This document shows positions 33,200 through 40,554 of a stretch of 64,000 bases of DNA, one piece after another; the first letter of the stretch is position 1, and each line of letters begins with the position of its first letter. Below the pieces are notes generated by a model. The model was not told where the DNA came from, searched no databases, and saw only the letters and a list, made by a program, of their open reading frames with translations. Source of the DNA: DATFQI01 sp963816955 (GTDB taxonomy: Bacteria > Actinomycetota > Thermoleophilia > Solirubrobacterales > Solirubrobacteraceae); assembly GCA_963816955.1 (NCBI GenBank), contig CAWFME010000005.1, positions 992,001 to 1,056,000 of the forward strand, read 5' to 3'. The position numbers and the translations under genes are program-made.

Positions 33200-34594
33200 A
33201 TGGCCGAGCTGATCGTCCAGGCGGCGGCCGGCGGGGAGATCGGGGTCGCGCCGGCGCCGGCCGAGCCCGGCGAGGCGTGGGCGCAGGCCTACGCGCAGGC
33301 GCGGCGGCCGACGGTCGCCTGGGCCGCGCCCGAGGCGGTGGTGCGCGTGGGCGACCCGCTCTCACCGCTCTACGAGCCGGCGCCGCCGCGCGCGGACCGC
33401 GTCTGGGCCGCCGAGCGCGTGCGGGCGCCGCAGGCGCGCTCGCTCGTCTCGCCGGACGCCGCGCCGCCGTGGATCGGGCACGCAGACACGGGCTGGGGCC
33501 GCCACCCGCAGGTGCCGCTGGAGCGGCTCGACCTCGAGCATGCGCTCGACGCCTTCACGGGCGCGCCCGTCGCCGAGGACCCGCTCGGGCGCGTCGACCT
33601 GTTCGACGGTCACGGCACTGGCACGCTGTCGGTGCTGATCGCCCCGGGCGGCGACACCCCGGACGCGCTGGAGGGCGTGTGCCCGGGCGCGACGGTCACG
33701 CCCGTCCGCTGTGCCAACAGCGTCGTCCTCTTCTCCGACCTAGCGCTCACGCGCGCGATCGACCACCTCTCCGCGCTCGGCGTGGGCGTGATCACGATCA
33801 GCCTCGGCGGCCTGCCCTCGGCGCTGCTGCGCGACGCGCTGCTGCGCGCGGTCGCGCGCCAGGTCGTGGTCGTCGCCGCGGGCGGCCAGCGCTTCCCGAT
33901 CGTGCCGTATCCGGCACGCTACGAGGCGTGCATCGCGGTCGGGGCGAGCGGGCCCGACGACCGCGCCTGGAAGTCGACGACGGACGGGCGCCAGATCGCC
34001 GTCTGCGCGCCCGGGCACGAGGTCGTCGTCGCCGACTTCGGCCCGCAGCGCGCGCCCGTGGTGCGCGCGGGCTCCGGCACGTCGTACGCGGCCCCGTACG
34101 TCGCGGGCGCGGCGGCGCTGTGGCTGCAGTACCGGGGCCGCGACCGGCTGCTCGCGCGCTACGCCGGAGCGCAGCCGCTGCAGTCGGTGTTCCGCGAGGT
34201 GCTGACGCGCTCGGCGCGCCGGCCGGAAGGCTGGCAGACCGACCGCCACGGCGCCGGGATCCTCGACGTCGAGGCGCTGCTCGAGGCGCCCCTGCCGGCG
34301 CCGCGGGCGCCGGGGGTGGTGCGCTCGCTCACGCCGGCCGAGCACGATCTCGCCGTGCTCGCCGACGTGCTGGCGGTCCAGCCGGCCGAGGCGGCGGCGG
34401 TCGTGCGCGGCGTCGCGCACGTCAGCTCGCCCGAGCTGCCCGTCGCCGCCAGCGAGGTGCTGCGCACCGTGCTTACGCTGCCGGGCGAGTCCGTCAGCGA
34501 GCTGCGCTTGCTGGAGGGCCCGGAACTGCAGCGCGCGATCGTCCCGGCGATCGCGCCGGCGGCCTCGCCGCACCTCGCCGAGCGCCTCGGCTGA
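33200..34594 (+). CDS. Second subtilisin-like protein (S8), altered oxyanion hole
   Basis: A 464-residue protein. The triad motifs are GHADTGWG (Asp near 95), DGHGTGTLS (His near 138) and GSGTSYAAPYVAG (Ser near 295). The strand that normally ends AAGN reads VVAAGGQRFP, so the oxyanion Asn is Gly and activity may be weak. The C-terminal 100 residues are a helical region rich in Val, Ala, Glu and Leu. It lies 5 bases after the MBL gene and closes the operon. It may be a regulatory or self-limited protease. Confidence 0.8.
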   Translation: MAELIVQAAAGGEIGVAPAPAEPGEAWAQAYAQARRPTVAWAAPEAVVRVGDPLSPLYEPAPPRADRVWAAERVRAPQARSLVSPDAAPPWIGHADTGWGRHPQVPLERLDLEHALDAFTGAPVAEDPLGRVDLFDGHGTGTLSVLIAPGGDTPDALEGVCPGATVTPVRCANSVVLFSDLALTRAIDHLSALGVGVITISLGGLPSALLRDALLRAVARQVVVVAAGGQRFPIVPYPARYEACIAVGASGPDDRAWKSTTDGRQIAVCAPGHEVVVADFGPQRAPVVRAGSGTSYAAPYVAGAAALWLQYRGRDRLLARYAGAQPLQSVFREVLTRSARRPEGWQTDRHGAGILDVEALLEAPLPAPRAPGVVRSLTPAEHDLAVLADVLAVQPAEAAAVVRGVAHVSSPELPVAASEVLRTVLTLPGESVSELRLLEGPELQRAIVPAIAPAASPHLAERLG

Positions 34595-34603
34595 CCACCG
34601 CGT

Positions 34604-35221
34604 TCAGCGGACGGCGACCGACGAGCGCGCCGCCTCGTCGGCGACGGCGCCGAGCCAATCAACCAGTTCCAGGTGCGCTTCGCTGGCGGCCTGCCGCCAG
34701 AGGTTCTCGCGGTCCAGGTCGACCTCGAAGCGCAGCACGACCGGGGCGGGCGCCTTCGGCATCAGCTGGCGCCGGCGGCGGGCGGCGAGCTGCCGCCGCA
34801 GCTCGGCACGGCTCCACTCGAGCCGCTCCGCGCGCTGCAGCCACAGGTCCTGCTCGGCCTCCGTGAGCGAGGCCACCTCCGCGTGATGCTGGAAGGACAG
34901 TTTGTCCCGCCGGCGGGACAGCGGGAAGGACCGAGCGATCCACGCGTAGTTGCGCAGCGTCTGGTAATCGAGCGACGTGAGCTCGAGCGCGGTCTTGTAG
35001 CGGCGACCGTAGGCGCGCTCGCCGTAGACGATCCAGTCGCCGAGCCACCAGGCCGAGGCGCGGGTCATCCGCGAGAGCTGCCGGCCGAGCCCGACCCACG
35101 CGTCGAAGCTGAGGCCCTGGGACAGCTGGAGGCCGTTCGACGACGTTCCTTGTCCTCTCAGCGACGCTGAATCACGGGCCGGATCGTGAGAGGCCCGCAG
35201 CGGGGCGGTGCGCGTGCTCAC
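34604..35221 (-). CDS. LmbU-family transcriptional regulator
   Basis: A 205-residue protein. LSFDAWVGLGRQLSR, ASAWWLGDWIVYGE, YGRRYKTALE, LDYQTLRNYAWIARSFP, SRRRDKLSFQHHAEVASL and WSRAELRRQL closely follow LmbU, the lincomycin-cluster regulator of Streptomyces; the central part contains the DNA-binding helix-turn-helix. It ends 9 bases from the convergent end of the second subtilisin gene. GTG at 35221 lies 6 bases after a possible -10 box and has no Shine-Dalgarno. It is the nearest regulator to the conflict and injection operons and a candidate to control them. Confidence 0.8.
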   Translation of the reverse strand: MSTRTAPLRASHDPARDSASLRGQGTSSNGLQLSQGLSFDAWVGLGRQLSRMTRASAWWLGDWIVYGERAYGRRYKTALELTSLDYQTLRNYAWIARSFPLSRRRDKLSFQHHAEVASLTEAEQDLWLQRAERLEWSRAELRRQLAARRRRQLMPKAPAPVVLRFEVDLDRENLWRQAASEAHLELVDWLGAVADEAARSSVAVR

Positions 35222-35257
35222 GGCAATGGAATACCTTCTTGACCGAAGGGGGTCAAG
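35221..35257 (-). promoter_or_regulatory. Inverted repeat and possible leaderless promoter of the LmbU-type gene
   Basis: Arms CTTGACC (35238-35244) and GGTCAAG (35251-35257) form a perfect inverted repeat with a 6-base centre. On the minus strand TTGACC (35256-35251), 17 bases, TATTCC (35233-35228) and then 6 bases lead to the GTG. The -10 box is poor. The repeat could be an autoregulatory operator overlapping the promoter or a terminator of the upstream small gene, whose stop lies in it. Confidence 0.4.
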
Positions 35258-35507
35258 CAGCGCTGCTGCCGGACTCCGGCGAGCGCATCCGGAGCGTCGC
35301 GAGCTCCTCGTCGAGCACGTGCTCGTCCTCCGGCGCGGGGCGGTACTCGAAGGCCTCGGCGACCGGGTCGGCGGAGACGGCCTCGGCCCCGGCGATCTGC
35401 ACGCGCATGGCCGTCTGCCACGCGCCCGCGCGCAGCAGGGCCTCGCATAGCTCGTCCGTCTCGTGGTGACGGATGCTTCGGTTCCCCCGTTCCACCCCGG
35501 ATGTCAT
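35253..35507 (-). CDS. Small acidic protein of unknown function
   Basis: An 84-residue soluble protein, helical and acidic, with SIRHHETDELCEALLRAG at the N-terminus and a C-terminal ALRMRSP-like tail. No known family. ATG at 35507 is preceded by GCGAGG 8 bases upstream; a TTG eight codons earlier is possible. It precedes the LmbU-type gene on the same strand, 31 bases apart, and is divergent from the acyl-CoA dehydrogenase. The larger frame to 36137 is antisense shadow. Confidence 0.5.
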   Translation of the reverse strand: MTSGVERGNRSIRHHETDELCEALLRAGAWQTAMRVQIAGAEAVSADPVAEAFEYRPAPEDEHVLDEELATLRMRSPESGSSAA

Positions 35508-35532
35508 AGCGGCGACCTCGCCATCAGACAAG

Positions 35533-35560
35533 GTGACGTATCCCACCAGCACGTTAGCCT
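35533..35560 (+). promoter_or_regulatory. Possible leaderless promoter of the acyl-CoA dehydrogenase gene
   Basis: GTGACG (35533-35538), 16 bases, then TAGCCT (35555-35560), with the GTG start 8 bases later and no Shine-Dalgarno. It belongs to a recurring TAGC(C/G)T group in this window. Confidence 0.4.
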
Positions 35561-35568
35561 CGCGGGCC

Positions 35569-36693
35569 GTGCCGGATCTCCACACCGCCGTGCGGGCCTT
35601 CGTCGACGACGTCGTGCTGCCCCGGGTCGAGGCCTGGGACCGCGCCGACGACCTCCCCGGCGAGGTGCTCCGCGAGCTCGTCGCGCTCGGGGTCACGGGC
35701 GCGCTCGTGCCGCGCTCCCACGGCGGCGGCGGGCTCGGGATGGCCGAGCTCGCGCCCGTCTGGCGGACGCTCTCGCACGGCTGGATCTCGCTCACGGGCG
35801 CGATCAACCCGACCGGCCTCGCCACCACGTTGCTCGTGCGCCACGGGACGGACGCCCAGCGCGACCGCTGGTTGCCGCCGATCGCGCGCGGGGCCGTGCT
35901 GGCGTCGTTCTCGATCACCGAGCCGCAGGCGGGCTCCGACCTCGGCCGGATCGAGACCGCGGCGGCGCCGCTTCCTCGCGGAGGGCTCGTGCTCGACGGG
36001 GAGAAGCGCTGGGTCGCGGGCGGCGTCTCCTCGGAGGTGATCTTCCTTCTCGCCGAGGTCGACGGCGCGCCGTCGTGCATCGTGCTGCCGGCGGAGGGCC
36101 GCGGCAGCGGCAGCTGGGAGGTCGAGGAGCTCGACAAGGTGGGCTACCGCGGCGTCGAGTCGGCGGCCTACCGCTTCCACGCGCACGAGGCCCCCGGCGC
36201 CGAGGTGCTCGGCGACGCGCCCGGGGAGGGCGCGCGGCAGATGCTCGACGCGCTCGACGTCGGCCGCGTCAACGTGGCGTGCCGCGCGCTCGGCATCCTC
36301 GACCGCTGCCTGGCCTGCGCGGTCGAGGAGTCCACGACGCGCGAGGTCGGCGACGGGCTGCTCGGCGAGCACACGCACGCGCAGCTGCGGATCGGCGAGC
36401 TGATAGTGCGGCGCGCAGCCGTCGAGGCGCTGGTGGAGCGCGCGGCGGCCGCCGTCGACGCGGGCGCCGACGACGCGCGCGACCTCTCTACGGCTGCGAA
36501 GGTGCTCGCCTCCGACGCCGCCGTGTGGGCGGTCGACGTCGCCGCCCGGCTGGCCGCCTCGCGCTCCTACGCCGCCGGCGACGAGCTCGCCCGGCTGCGC
36601 CGCGACGCCCCGCAGACCCAGATCGGCGAGGGCGCCAACGACGCGCTGCTGCTCGCGCTGGCCCGCCCGCTGCTGCGCAAGAACGGGGTCTGA
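35569..36693 (+). CDS. Acyl-CoA dehydrogenase
   Basis: A 374-residue FAD-dependent acyl-CoA dehydrogenase of beta-oxidation-like type. ASFSITEPQAGSDL (near residue 115) is the FAD-binding signature, KRWVAGG the middle beta domain, and QIGEGANDALLLALARPLL the C-terminal nucleotide contact. An electron-transfer flavoprotein would be its partner. Length is normal. GTG at 35569 is chosen on the -10 position; other upstream starts exist. Its stop codon lies inside a strong hairpin shared with the convergent gene. Confidence 0.88.
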   Translation: MPDLHTAVRAFVDDVVLPRVEAWDRADDLPGEVLRELVALGVTGALVPRSHGGGGLGMAELAPVWRTLSHGWISLTGAINPTGLATTLLVRHGTDAQRDRWLPPIARGAVLASFSITEPQAGSDLGRIETAAAPLPRGGLVLDGEKRWVAGGVSSEVIFLLAEVDGAPSCIVLPAEGRGSGSWEVEELDKVGYRGVESAAYRFHAHEAPGAEVLGDAPGEGARQMLDALDVGRVNVACRALGILDRCLACAVEESTTREVGDGLLGEHTHAQLRIGELIVRRAAVEALVERAAAAVDAGADDARDLSTAAKVLASDAAVWAVDVAARLAASRSYAAGDELARLRRDAPQTQIGEGANDALLLALARPLLRKNGV

Positions 36694-36707
36694 CCCCTTT
36701 CTTGCGC
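36675..36707. terminator. Bidirectional terminator-type hairpin spanning both stop codons
   Basis: GCGCAAGAA (36675-36683) pairs with TTCTTGCGC (36699-36707), and GGGGT (685-689) with ACCCC (693-697), leaving one mismatch and a CTG loop: 14 pairs in 33 bases. The acyl-CoA dehydrogenase stop lies in the loop and 3' arm, and the convergent gene's stop begins at the last base of the stem. It can serve both directions. Confidence 0.65.
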
Positions 36708-37126
36708 TAGCGGGGCCGGCCCTCTTGGTGGCGGGGCAGGTCGTCGTCGGGGATCGCCTCCCAGTCGGGCGCGGAGGAGACCCACGCGTGCCACTCGGGG
36801 CGGATGCCCGGATCGCCGTCGACCGCGCCGAGCCGGACGACGACGAACGGCCCGTCCTCCCTGCCGCCGGCGACGTGGCCGCCGCACTCGCCGCAGAACG
36901 ACTTCGGCAGCCCGTTCTGCGGCGCCCATGTGCGGACGGCGTCCTCGCCGGCGGTGAAGCGGAAGCCGTCGCTCGCGACGATCGCGTTCTCCGTCCACAG
37001 CGCGCCGCTGCGGCGCTGGCAGCGCTTGCAGTGGCAGTAGCCGGCGGTGTCGAACGGCTTGGTGACCTCGAAGCGCACGGTGCCGCAGGCGCACCGCCCG
37101 GTCAGGGGTCCGTCAGCGGAGGGCAT
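36707..37126 (-). CDS. GFA/CENP-V-domain zinc protein
   Basis: A 139-residue protein of the glutathione-dependent formaldehyde-activating enzyme-like family. The zinc-binding cysteines are in GRCACGTVRF, GYCHCKRCQRRSG and SFCGECGGH. Few members have a proven activity, so function is unassigned beyond zinc-binding fold. ATG at 37126 fits the family start. It is convergent with the acyl-CoA dehydrogenase and shares its terminator. Confidence 0.85.
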   Translation of the reverse strand: MPSADGPLTGRCACGTVRFEVTKPFDTAGYCHCKRCQRRSGALWTENAIVASDGFRFTAGEDAVRTWAPQNGLPKSFCGECGGHVAGGREDGPFVVVRLGAVDGDPGIRPEWHAWVSSAPDWEAIPDDDLPRHQEGRPR

Positions 37127-37225
37127 GCCGGGCAGGTTACGCCCGCCCGGCACGCCTTCCCCCCGGCCCGCGCCACGCGCCGCCGCAGGCCCCGGCTTAG
37201 CCCGCGAGCGGGGCGCCCGTTGCGC

Positions 37226-37231
37226 TAGCGT
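37226..37231 (+). promoter_or_regulatory. Putative -10 box (TAGCGT) upstream of 37241
   Basis: TAGCGT lies 9 bases before the ATG at 37241, with no Shine-Dalgarno and no clear -35 box. It fits the leaderless pattern seen at other genes here. Confidence 0.3.
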
Positions 37232-37240
37232 GGCGGCCTC

Positions 37241-38980
37241 ATGGCCGTCCCCCGCTTGCGCGTACCCTCCGCCCAACCCGGCGGATCGCTGCGTCAAGCC
37301 GCGGGGCTCACCTCCGACGAGGTCGAGCTCTACCACCGGACGTACACGACGCTGCTGCGCTCCTCGGGCGAGACGCACCTGCGGGTGCTCGAGCCCTCGC
37401 ACGCGGCGATGAACTCGAGCCTGCACCCGCTGGCCGCCACCAACGAGCCCGACCTCGGCGCGTTCATGTACGCCGTGCGGCGCCTGCCCGCCGGCATCTA
37501 CCGGGCCAACCCGATCGTGATGGGCCAGGAAGCGGTCGAGTTCCGCCGCCACGGGATCGGGGACCTCGAGACCTGGGACGCCCGCGAGGCGCCCGCCCGC
37601 CGCCGCTGGTGGTTCGACAACGGGACCGGCGTGCTCGCCGTGCTGCTCGCCTCCACGTCGGACCTCGACGACCTGATCCCGACGCTCGTCGCCTACCAGA
37701 TCGAGTGGAACAAGCTGCACGCGGCCGCGCGCTCGACGCAGCGTCCGGAGGGCGCCGAGCCCGATCCGCAGGCGTGCGCGGACGCGTTCGGAGGCGCCAT
37801 CGACGACTGGACCCGCGTGCGCGACGCGTGGGACGGCTCGCTCAGCGACTTCCTCGACGAGGTCTCCGCGCGCAAGCTGGACCTGCGCATCCGGATGCTG
37901 AGCGGCAGCCAGGTCGGCTACGCGCGCATGACGCGCCGCTGGATGGCCCCGATCCGCGCCGAGATGGACGCGCAGGGCATCGCGGATCGGCCGATCTACT
38001 TCGTCTCCTCCAACACGCACTCGCTCGTGAACCTCGTCACGGACACCGCGCGCTCGCAGGAGGACGACATCGTCGCCTACATCGAGGCCCACGGGCCGGA
38101 CTACCTGCGCGACGAGCTGCAGCGCTTTCGCGACGGCCGCGCGGAGGGCTCGTGGGAGAACTTCCTCTACTTCGGCGCGCGCGGCTTCTATGACGCAAAG
38201 CCCGAGGACGGGCCGGACTGGAAGAAGCGCATGGAGGCCGAGCGTTCGGTCGGCGTCACGCACCTCTCCAGCCGCACGGCGCTGCGCGTCTCCGCCCAGG
38301 TGATGGCGCTCGACCGGCTCGACCCGGCCGGCCTGGACCCGCGGCTGGGCCCGCTCGACGCCGACAAGCTGCGGGCCTCCGAGGCCGTGATCGTCAACAT
38401 CGAGTACCCGCTCGGGCTCGCCGCCTACAACATCCTGCGCGAGCTGACCGAGGGCAGCGACTCGCTCAAGGGCGCCTACGTGCTCGGCAAGGCCGCGACG
38501 CTCAACGCCGACGTCGGCGACGTCCTGATCTCGGGGGTCATCCACGACGAGCACTCGGGCTCGACGTACTGGCTGGACAACGCGTTCTCGTTCGACGACA
38601 TCGCGCCGTACCTCGTCTTCGGCTCCGGCCTGGACAACCAGCGCGCGGTCACGGTCAAGAGCACGTTCCTGCAGAACCGCAACTACCTCGACTTCTACTA
38701 CCGCGAGGCCTACACGGTCGTCGAGATGGAGGCCGGACCGTTCTGCAACGCGGTCTACGAGGTCGCCGACGCCGACCGCTACCCCGTCGGCGAGGCGGTC
38801 TCCTTCGCCAAGCTGCCGATCGACTTCGGGATCATCCACTACGCCTCTGACACGCCGTACACGCAGGCGCGCACGCTCGGCGCCAGCGGCCTGTCCTACT
38901 TCGGCATGGACTCGACCTACGCGTCGTCGGTGGCGATCCTGCGCCGGATCCTGAAGCTCGAGGGAGTGCTCGCCGGTTGA
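37241..38980 (+). CDS. Conserved-looking cytoplasmic protein, unknown function
   Basis: A 579-residue soluble protein without signal peptide or membrane span. Notable segments are SSLHPLAATNEPDLGAFMY, WWFDNGTGVLAVLLAST, YFVSSNTHSLVNLV and VFGSGLDNQRAVTVKSTF; FLQNRNYLDFYYREAYTV followed by VEMEAGP resembles the nucleoside-phosphorylase VEMEA motif, which binds the ribose of nucleosides. A nucleoside- or nucleotide-processing role is therefore possible in the C-terminal part, but I cannot name the family. The SDR gene follows immediately. Confidence 0.65.
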   Translation: MAVPRLRVPSAQPGGSLRQAAGLTSDEVELYHRTYTTLLRSSGETHLRVLEPSHAAMNSSLHPLAATNEPDLGAFMYAVRRLPAGIYRANPIVMGQEAVEFRRHGIGDLETWDAREAPARRRWWFDNGTGVLAVLLASTSDLDDLIPTLVAYQIEWNKLHAAARSTQRPEGAEPDPQACADAFGGAIDDWTRVRDAWDGSLSDFLDEVSARKLDLRIRMLSGSQVGYARMTRRWMAPIRAEMDAQGIADRPIYFVSSNTHSLVNLVTDTARSQEDDIVAYIEAHGPDYLRDELQRFRDGRAEGSWENFLYFGARGFYDAKPEDGPDWKKRMEAERSVGVTHLSSRTALRVSAQVMALDRLDPAGLDPRLGPLDADKLRASEAVIVNIEYPLGLAAYNILRELTEGSDSLKGAYVLGKAATLNADVGDVLISGVIHDEHSGSTYWLDNAFSFDDIAPYLVFGSGLDNQRAVTVKSTFLQNRNYLDFYYREAYTVVEMEAGPFCNAVYEVADADRYPVGEAVSFAKLPIDFGIIHYASDTPYTQARTLGASGLSYFGMDSTYASSVAILRRILKLEGVLAG

Positions 38981-38981
38981 G

Positions 38982-39728
38982 ATGAGTGGCCGGGCCGTCC
39001 TGGTCACGGGCGCCTCGCGCGGGATCGGGGCCGCGGCGGCGCGGGCGTTCGCGGCGCTGGGCGACCGGGTCGCCGTCCACTACGGCGCTTCGCGCGCGCG
39101 CGCCGAGGCGGTCCTGGCGGAGCTGCCCGGCGCTGGCCACGTGCTCGCCGGCGCCGACCTCGCCGACCCGGACGCCGTGCGCGTGATGGTCGACGGCGCG
39201 GCGGAGGCGCTCGGCTCGATCGACGTGGTCGTCAGCAACGCGGGGATCGCTGTGCCGCACGCGATCGACGAGACCTCTTACGAGGACTGGCAGCGGGCGT
39301 GGCGCGACGTGCTCGCGGTGAACCTCAGCGGTCCCGCGAACGTGTGCTGGTGCGCGGCGCGCCACATGGGCCGCGGCGGGCGGATCGTCAACGTCGCCTC
39401 GCGCGGCGCGTTCCGCGGCGAGCCATCGATGCCGGCCTACGGGGCGAGCAAGGCGGGGCTCGTCTCGCTCGGCCAGTCGCTGGCGCGGGCGCTCGGCCCG
39501 CGCGGGATCGCGGTGACGAGCGTCGCGCCCGGCTTCACCGACACCGACATGGCGGCGGAGGCGCTGGCCGGGGACGAGCGCTCGCGCCGCGAGGCGGAGA
39601 GCCCGCTCGGCCGGATCGCCACGCCCGAGGAGGTCGCCGCCGCGATCGTCTACCTCGCCTCGCCCGAGGCGGAGCTCGCCAGCGGCTCCGTGCTCGACGT
39701 CAACGGCGCCTCGTACCTGCGCATGTAG
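38982..39728 (+). CDS. Short-chain dehydrogenase/reductase (FabG-like)
   Basis: A 248-residue classical SDR. The NAD(P)-binding loop TGASRGIG is at residue 9, NAG near 86, the catalytic Ser near 140 (NVASRGAF) and YGASK near 153. The loop after the beta2 strand suggests NADPH use, typical of 3-oxoacyl-ACP reductases, but substrate is unknown. ATG 38982 starts one base after the previous stop, so it is probably co-transcribed with the 579-residue protein. Confidence 0.88.
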   Translation: MSGRAVLVTGASRGIGAAAARAFAALGDRVAVHYGASRARAEAVLAELPGAGHVLAGADLADPDAVRVMVDGAAEALGSIDVVVSNAGIAVPHAIDETSYEDWQRAWRDVLAVNLSGPANVCWCAARHMGRGGRIVNVASRGAFRGEPSMPAYGASKAGLVSLGQSLARALGPRGIAVTSVAPGFTDTDMAAEALAGDERSRREAESPLGRIATPEEVAAAIVYLASPEAELASGSVLDVNGASYLRM

Positions 39729-39801
39729 CCGCGCGCGCCGGGCCGCGTGGTGGCGCGGGCTCGGGGTGCGGCCTGCCCCACGGGCGCGCGGGCCTGCCCC
39801 A

Positions 39802-39813
39802 CCCCGCGCGGGG
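39802..39813. terminator. GC-rich palindrome after the SDR gene
   Basis: The 12-base palindrome CCCCGCGCGGGG lies 74 bases after the SDR stop. Just before it GGCCTGCCCCAC occurs twice (39770-39781 and 39791-39802). No T-run. Possible terminator; otherwise the stretch 39729-39881 holds nothing recognisable. Confidence 0.3.
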
Positions 39814-39881
39814 TGATCCCCGCGGGCGATCCACCGGGTGGCACGGGCGAGCGCGGAGCCCCGTCGCGCGATGCTTCTCCC

Positions 39882-40031
39882 ATGTTCCAGCACACCATCA
39901 TGAACTACGTCGAGACGTCGGCGCCGGCCGAGCTCTCGCTGGTCGAGTGGCGTGCGAGCCGGCAGGTCGCGACCCCGCGCCGCCGCCGCATCCGCTTCAC
40001 TCCGCCGCGATTTCGCGTCGCCTTCGCCTAG
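39882..40031 (+). CDS. Possible small basic protein
   Basis: A 49-codon frame, beginning MFQHTIMNYVETSAPAEL and ending with an Arg-rich tail (TPRRRRIRFTPPRFRVAFA). The composition is protein-like, and the stop overlaps the convergent S4-gene stop as CTAG. No good ribosome-binding site is seen. It may be a real short gene or chance. Confidence 0.35.
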   Translation: MFQHTIMNYVETSAPAELSLVEWRASRQVATPRRRRIRFTPPRFRVAFA

Positions 40032-40234
40032 GCCACGCGCAGCGCCTCGTCGCCGACGAGCACCTCGTCGCCGGCGTGCAGCTGCCGCCCCCGCCGGGTC
40101 TCGGGCTCGCCGTTGACCCGGACCTCCTGCGAGGCGAGCAGGTGCTTGGCCTCGCCCCCCGTCCCGACCACGCCAGCGAGCTTGAGCAGCTCGCCGAGGC
40201 GGATCATCTCGCCGCGGATCGGGATCTCCCTCAC
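40028..40234 (-). CDS. Small S4 RNA-binding-domain protein
   Basis: A 68-residue protein consisting of one S4 domain: IRLGELLKLAGVVGTGGEAK, then VRVNGEPETRRGRQLHAGDEV. It corresponds to the short YaaA/RlbA-like S4 proteins that bind structured RNA or ribosomes. The start overlaps by 4 bases the stop of the GroES-like gene, so the two are coupled. Confidence 0.85.
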   Translation of the reverse strand: MREIPIRGEMIRLGELLKLAGVVGTGGEAKHLLASQEVRVNGEPETRRGRQLHAGDEVLVGDEALRVA

Positions 40235-40536
40235 TGCTTCTCCCCTTCCTCGATCACACCGAGGATCTCGCGGACCCGGCAGACGAGCAGCCGCTCGTCC
40301 TCGACCTCGACCCAGACTCCCGCGCTGCGGGGGAACACGACGTGGTCGCCGGGCTTGACCGGCATCTTGAAGTCCGGCAGGTCCGGCGGCCCGTCGCCCG
40401 CCGCCAGCACGATGCCCTCGTTGGGCGGCAGGTCGTTGGAGCCCTGCGGCACCAGCAGCCCGGACTTGCGCATCCGGTCGGGCTCGAGCTCCTTGATCAC
40501 GACCTGGTCGAAGAGCGGGCGGAGGACGTCTGGCAT
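40231..40536 (-). CDS. GroES-like co-chaperonin, solitary
   Basis: A 101-residue Cpn10 fold protein: RPLFDQVVIKELEPD at the N-terminus, SGLLVPQGSND at the mobile loop position, and VKPGDHVVFPRSAG. The mobile loop lacks the usual GGIVLPD hydrophobic tripeptide pattern in full, and no groEL gene is adjacent. It may be an accessory paralog rather than the main GroES. ATG 40536. Confidence 0.82.
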   Translation of the reverse strand: MPDVLRPLFDQVVIKELEPDRMRKSGLLVPQGSNDLPPNEGIVLAAGDGPPDLPDFKMPVKPGDHVVFPRSAGVWVEVEDERLLVCRVREILGVIEEGEKQ

Positions 40537-40554
40537 CGCCCCGACGATAGGAGA

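Noticed and set aside
36707..39007. 766-codon minus frame ending in the GFA protein
   Set aside because: Only the last 139 residues have the cysteine motifs; the rest is antisense to the 579-residue protein.
39770..39802. Two copies of GGCCTGCCCCAC as a possible CRISPR or repeat array
   Set aside because: Only two copies, 21 bases apart, in a GC-rich gap; no third copy and no spacer structure.
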